A DNA stretch of 33,933 nt, taken from contig NZ_JAFATE010000462.1 in the NCBI RefSeq assembly GCF_019244115.1, positions 1 to 33,933 of the forward strand. Reading direction: 5' to 3'. The notes beneath the pieces were generated by a model, which saw only the letters and a list, made by a program, of their open reading frames with translations, was not told where the DNA came from and searched no databases. This DNA comes from Bradyrhizobium sp. (GTDB taxonomy: Bacteria; Pseudomonadota; Alphaproteobacteria; Rhizobiales; Xanthobacteraceae). The position numbers were made by a program, and so were the translations under genes. This document shows, in pieces, positions 30,666 to 33,933 of the stretch. How positions within the stretch are numbered: position 1 is the stretch's first letter; each line of letters opens with the position of its first letter.

Positions 30666-30754
30666 GTAGGGTGTGCAAAGGCGCCTCGCGCCGTGCCCAC
30701 CGGCAGTCGATCGCTGTGCGAGATGGTGGGCACGCTTCGCTTTGCCCGCCGTAC
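30666..30754. repeat. imperfect long inverted repeat element
   Basis: GTAGGGTGTGCAAAG (30666-30680) pairs with CTTTGCCCGCCGTAC (30740-30754) at 12 of 15 positions, and CGTGCCCACC (30692-30701) is a perfect reverse complement of GGTGGGCACG (30725-30734). A small GGCGC-CTC-GCGCC hairpin lies inside at 30680-30692. I recognise it as a common Bradyrhizobium intergenic element. It lies between the secreted-protein gene and the convergent MFS gene. Confidence 0.8.
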
Positions 30755-30770
30755 ACCTGAGATGCAGCGA

Positions 30771-32048
30771 TCAGCGCTCAATCAGCAAACGCCGCCCGGG
30801 CTGCATCGTCAATGCAAGCAGCGCTCCGATGAGGAGCAAGCCGAGCGAGGCCAGAAACGGCAGATCCCAGCGGCCCGTCGCATCGATGATCCAGCCGAAT
30901 GTAACCGGCGAGACCATCCCGGCGATTCCGAACCCGAGATTCATGAAGCCTGACGCGGTGCCGGAATATTCGGGTGTGATGTCCATCGGAACCGCCCAGA
31001 TCGGGGCCACGATGAGCTCCGCAAAGAAAAACGCGCCGCCAAGGCAGGCCGCGATCACATAAAGGTCCTTGGCAAAGAAGATTGGCACCGTGCAGGCAAA
31101 CGCACCGAGGAAGCCCAGCACGATGACGCCCGTGCGGGATAGCACGAGGCTTCCCGTTCGCTTCAGGATAACGTCCGAAAGCACACCGCCAACAGTATCG
31201 CCCACCACGCCGGCAAGCAGCACCGCCGAGGCGAAGAACGCCGCGTTCTTCAGATCGAGCTTGTACTCGTGCAGGAAGAACGACGGCATCCAGCTGATAT
31301 AGACCCACAGCGTCCATCCATAACAGAAATCGGTCAGCGTCACCGGCAGCATCCGGATCAGCAGCCGTCGCCACGGCATGGATGTTCGTTTCGGATGCGG
31401 CTTCACGTCCGGCAGGACCTTGAGCTCGTCCGCGGTCACATACTTGTGGTCGCGGGGGTCATCGCGGAAATACGACGCCCACAACAGGACCCAGAGAAAG
31501 CTCGCGCTACCGACGATGAAGAACGACGTGCGCCACGAACCAAGCCCGATCAGAGCTGCGATCAGCGGCGGCGTCAGCGCGTTGCCAAGACGCGCGAAGG
31601 AATGCGTGATGCCGTGCGCCCAGCCGCGTCGAGCTTTGGACATCCAGGCCGACAGCGCGCGCGTCGCGGCCGGGAATGCACAGCCTTCCCCGATGCCGAG
31701 CAGGAGGCGCGCGGCGATCAGCGACGCGAACCCGCCGACCCATCCGGTCGCGACCGTCGCCAACGACCAGATCGCGCCGCAAACGATCAGCGTCAGCCGC
31801 GGCCCGAAGCGGTCGCTGACAAGACCACCAACGATCTGGAAGAAGGCATAGGGATACGCGAAAGCCGATATCGCGATGCCGAGGTCGCGGTTGGAAAGTT
31901 CGAGCTCTCGTTGGATCAGCGGGCCGGCCGTGGCGATGTTGACGCGGTCGATGTAGGTGATGAGGTACATCAGGCAGACGATGAACAGCACGAGCGATGT
32001 CGCCCTGACGAAGCGGACGGGGATTGCGGCGGCCTGCGTCTGGTCCAT
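30771..32048 (-). CDS. MFS transporter, anion:cation symporter (ACS) type
   Basis: A 425-residue inner-membrane transporter with about twelve hydrophobic segments. The ACS hallmark RATSLVLFIVCLMYLITYIDRVNIATAGP begins at about residue 12, and YPYAFFQIVGGLVSDRFGPR and LGIGEGCAFPAATRAL are the typical motif-A and helix-4 regions. This group carries organic anions such as tartrate, glucarate or phthalate. I chose ATG 32048 (MDQTQAAAIPVRF), one base after the upstream stop (TGACATG) with AAGG ahead; an ATG at 32066 in frame is a less likely alternative. It is coupled to the monooxygenase gene upstream, so it may bring in that enzyme's substrate. Confidence 0.93.
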   Translation of the reverse strand: MDQTQAAAIPVRFVRATSLVLFIVCLMYLITYIDRVNIATAGPLIQRELELSNRDLGIAISAFAYPYAFFQIVGGLVSDRFGPRLTLIVCGAIWSLATVATGWVGGFASLIAARLLLGIGEGCAFPAATRALSAWMSKARRGWAHGITHSFARLGNALTPPLIAALIGLGSWRTSFFIVGSASFLWVLLWASYFRDDPRDHKYVTADELKVLPDVKPHPKRTSMPWRRLLIRMLPVTLTDFCYGWTLWVYISWMPSFFLHEYKLDLKNAAFFASAVLLAGVVGDTVGGVLSDVILKRTGSLVLSRTGVIVLGFLGAFACTVPIFFAKDLYVIAACLGGAFFFAELIVAPIWAVPMDITPEYSGTASGFMNLGFGIAGMVSPVTFGWIIDATGRWDLPFLASLGLLLIGALLALTMQPGRRLLIER

Positions 32049-32049
32049 G

Positions 32050-33402
32050 TCATGCACCTTGATCATAGGGCATCGCCTCCGGTTGTCCGGAGCTGACCGC
32101 GGGGCGTGCCAGACCGAAATGCGAGCGCAACGTCTCGCCCCCATAGCCACGCCGGACCAGACCGCGCTGCTGGAGCAGCGGCAGCACCTCGGCGGTGAAA
32201 AGATCGAGCTGATGCGGCAGCACTGGCGGCATCAGGTTAAAGCCGTCGGCCGCCCCTCGCTCGAACCATGCCTGCATGACATCAGCGATCTTCTCCGGCG
32301 ATCCGGCGAGCGTAAAATGCCCGCGCGCACCGGCGAGCTTGGCGAGCAGTTTTCGTAAGCTCGGCCGCTCCCGCGCCACCACGGCAACGACCGCCTCCAT
32401 GCGGCTGCGCGAGGCTTCGTTCTTGCCTGGATCGGGGAAATCGCTCACCGACAACGGCGTGTCGAGAGGAAGATGCGAGAAGTCGAACCCGCCAAAACGC
32501 TGCGACAGCCTGGCGCGGCCGATTTCGGGATCGGAGAGCTCGTTGAGCGCCTCGGCATACTGCTCGGCCTCGGCGTCGGAGGCGCCGATGATGGGGCTCA
32601 GGCCCGGGAGGATCAGAACCTGGTCGGGGTGGCGGCCCTCGGCCGCGACCAGTTGCTTCAGTTCCGTGTAAAATGCCTTAGCGCTGACCTCGTCGAGATG
32701 CGCCGTGAACACGACCTCGGCATGGCGCGCCGCGAACCTTTTGCCGGTGTCGGACGCCCCGGCCTGCACGAACACCGGACGCCCCTGCGGCGAGCGCGGC
32801 ATGTTGAGCGGCCCTTGCACCTGGTAATGCGCGCCCTTGTGCTTGATCGCCTTCACCCGCGTCCGGTCGGCATAGCGGCCGCCCAGGCGGTCGTCGAGCA
32901 CGGCATCGTCGGCCCAACTGTCCCAGAGGGCCTTGACCACCGCCATGTACTCCTCGGCCCGCTCGTAGCGGTCGGCCAGGCCGATCTGCCCGGCGCCGCC
33001 AAAATTGCTGGCGGCCTGCGGCGCCCAGCTCGTGACGATGTTCCAGCCGATCCGGCCGCGGCTGATATGGTCGAGCGAGGCGAACTGACGGGCCAGGTTG
33101 TAGGGCTCGGTGTAGGTGGTCGAGCAGGTCGCAATCAGCCCGACGCGGCTGGTCGCCATGGCGAGCGCTGCGAGCGTCGTCAGCGGTTCGAGCCAGTTGA
33201 ACGGCGTCCCCTCGACGTCGTTCCAGAGCCCGAGCACGTCGGCGAGAAAGATCGCATCAAAACAATGCGCCTCGGCCTTCTGCGCGAGCTCCACGGTGTA
33301 GTTGATGTCGGTCAGAGGGAGCGACGACGATTTCGGATGGCGCCAGGCCGCCTCATGGTGTCCGCGGCCCTGGATGAACAGGTTGAGATGCATCTGGCGC
33401 AT
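32050..33402 (-). CDS. FMN-dependent LLM-class monooxygenase (NtaA/SnaA/DszA family)
   Basis: A 450-residue luciferase-like monooxygenase that should use reduced FMN from a separate reductase. The NtaA/SnaA/DszA subfamily is clear: MRQMHLNLFIQGRGHHEAAWRH at the start, CFDAIFLADVLG, NWLEPLTTLAALA, TEPYNLARQFASLDHIS and RIGWNIVTSW. This group attacks chelators such as nitrilotriacetate, sulfur compounds such as dibenzothiophene sulfone, and antibiotic precursors. The substrate is not readable. ATG 33402 has GGAGG about 9 bases ahead; an upstream frame to 33636 runs antisense to the neighbouring gene and is not part of it. It is coupled to the MFS gene. Confidence 0.94.
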   Translation of the reverse strand: MRQMHLNLFIQGRGHHEAAWRHPKSSSLPLTDINYTVELAQKAEAHCFDAIFLADVLGLWNDVEGTPFNWLEPLTTLAALAMATSRVGLIATCSTTYTEPYNLARQFASLDHISRGRIGWNIVTSWAPQAASNFGGAGQIGLADRYERAEEYMAVVKALWDSWADDAVLDDRLGGRYADRTRVKAIKHKGAHYQVQGPLNMPRSPQGRPVFVQAGASDTGKRFAARHAEVVFTAHLDEVSAKAFYTELKQLVAAEGRHPDQVLILPGLSPIIGASDAEAEQYAEALNELSDPEIGRARLSQRFGGFDFSHLPLDTPLSVSDFPDPGKNEASRSRMEAVVAVVARERPSLRKLLAKLAGARGHFTLAGSPEKIADVMQAWFERGAADGFNLMPPVLPHQLDLFTAEVLPLLQQRGLVRRGYGGETLRSHFGLARPAVSSGQPEAMPYDQGA

Positions 33403-33466
33403 CGCGCGATCCTCCGGTCCCGTTGATCGCCGCTGCACGGGCGCGCGTCCAGATCGACGGACGAAT

Positions 33467-33496
33467 GATATAGCTTCGAAGGTACGCTGGTGCCAA
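33467..33496 (-). promoter_or_regulatory. promoter of the monooxygenase-MFS operon
   Basis: On the minus strand TTGGCA (33496-33491), an 18-base spacer and TATATC (33472-33467) form a reasonable sigma-70 promoter, with five and four matches of six. It lies about 65 bases ahead of the monooxygenase start. Confidence 0.45.
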
Positions 33497-33525
33497 TATC
33501 GAAACCGCTTTCCACGGAGGTCATC

Positions 33526-33933
33526 ATGCCCGATGGTCCGCAGGCTCACTGGGAGGCAGTCTATTCCCACAAGGGCGACCAGGAGGTCAGCTGGTTCCAG
33601 GAGAATCCGGAGCCTTCGCTGGAACTGATTGCGCATGCCGGCGCGACGCCTGCCTCAGGAATCATCGACATTGGCGGCGGCGCCTCGCGCCTGGTCGATG
33701 CACTGCTTTCGCGCGGCTTCAAGAATCTCAGCGTGCTCGACCTGTCGGAAGCCGCGCTGGCGAAGGCACGCGCGCGGCTTGGCGAGAGCGCGACCAAGGT
33801 GAGGTGGATCGCCGCCGATGTCACGACCTGGCAGCCGGAGGCTCGCTACGACCTCTGGCACGATCGCGCCGCGTTCCACTTTCTCACCGAGCCCGAAGGC
33901 CAGCGCGCCTATGTCGAACGGCTAAAGCTTGCA
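33526..33933 (+). CDS. Class I SAM-dependent methyltransferase (3' end cut by window)
   Basis: The first 136 residues of a cytoplasmic methyltransferase, open to the right edge. The SAM site IIDIGGGASRLVDALL (motif I) is near residues 46-61, acidic motif II follows in LSVLDLSEAAL, and DLWHDRAAFHFLTEPEG is near 112-128. The start, MPDGPQAHWEAVYSHKG with VSWFQENPEPSLELI, is the pattern of a small thiopurine/tellurite-methyltransferase-like group. GGAGG lies 5 bases ahead of the ATG. It is divergent from the monooxygenase operon. The methyl acceptor is unknown. Confidence 0.9.
   Translation, partial: MPDGPQAHWEAVYSHKGDQEVSWFQENPEPSLELIAHAGATPASGIIDIGGGASRLVDALLSRGFKNLSVLDLSEAALAKARARLGESATKVRWIAADVTTWQPEARYDLWHDRAAFHFLTEPEGQRAYVERLKLA

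Overview
The window is a stretch of GC-rich chromosome from an alphaproteobacterium, most likely Bradyrhizobium or a close relative in the Nitrobacteraceae. The reasons are the gene order tig-clpP-clpX-lon, the glnB-glnA pair, the close match of these proteins to remembered rhizobial versions, a flagellin-like protein of the Bradyrhizobium type, and four kinds of intergenic palindromic repeat that look like those scattered through Bradyrhizobium genomes. I see no phage, plasmid, insertion sequence or CRISPR array. This looks like ordinary chromosomal backbone with one catabolic island.

Layout. Positions 1-6086 (minus strand) carry the protein quality-control block: trigger factor, the ClpP and ClpX protease and unfoldase, and Lon, which runs off the left edge. 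A tRNA-Leu(UAG) at 6227-6311 and a Tat-exported, copper-ligand-poor multicopper-oxidase-like protein follow. Next come the bifunctional NAD(P)HX repair enzyme Nnr (minus) and then the nitrogen-control pair glnB-glnA (plus), with a good sigma-54 promoter ahead of glnB and a strong terminator behind glnA. Positions 11981-17356 (minus) hold a complete peptide/nickel-type ABC importer: solute-binding protein, two permeases and two ATPases. It is transcribed divergently from a MurR/RpiR-type regulator, which is followed by a cog3964-type amidohydrolase and a convergent class I glutamine-amidotransferase-like hydrolase (peptidase C26). I read this as an uptake and degradation locus for an N-acylated or gamma-glutamyl compound; the substrate is not known.

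Positions 21115-25346 hold an AI-2E-family membrane protein, a small ABM-domain protein, a small membrane protein, a membrane diguanylate cyclase and the ribosomal protein operon rplM-rpsI. Positions 25506-28990 hold three genes with CoA-linked folds (a PaaI-like thioesterase, an ECHDC3-like enoyl-CoA hydratase relative lacking both catalytic glutamates, and a CoA-binding Rossmann protein) and the sulfhydrylase metY. The right end has a flagellin-like protein whose N-terminal D0 region is replaced by a proline-rich segment, a small secreted protein, an MFS transporter coupled to an FMN-dependent monooxygenase, and the start of a SAM methyltransferase.

Most genes are housekeeping. The items most worth a second look are the orphan flagellin-like protein (29180-30064), the multicopper oxidase relative that has lost almost all copper ligands (6494-7816), the ABC/RpiR/amidohydrolase locus, and a near-identical 23-nt element found downstream of both glnA and the amidohydrolase gene. 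I did not find a clear new multi-gene defence or mobile system.
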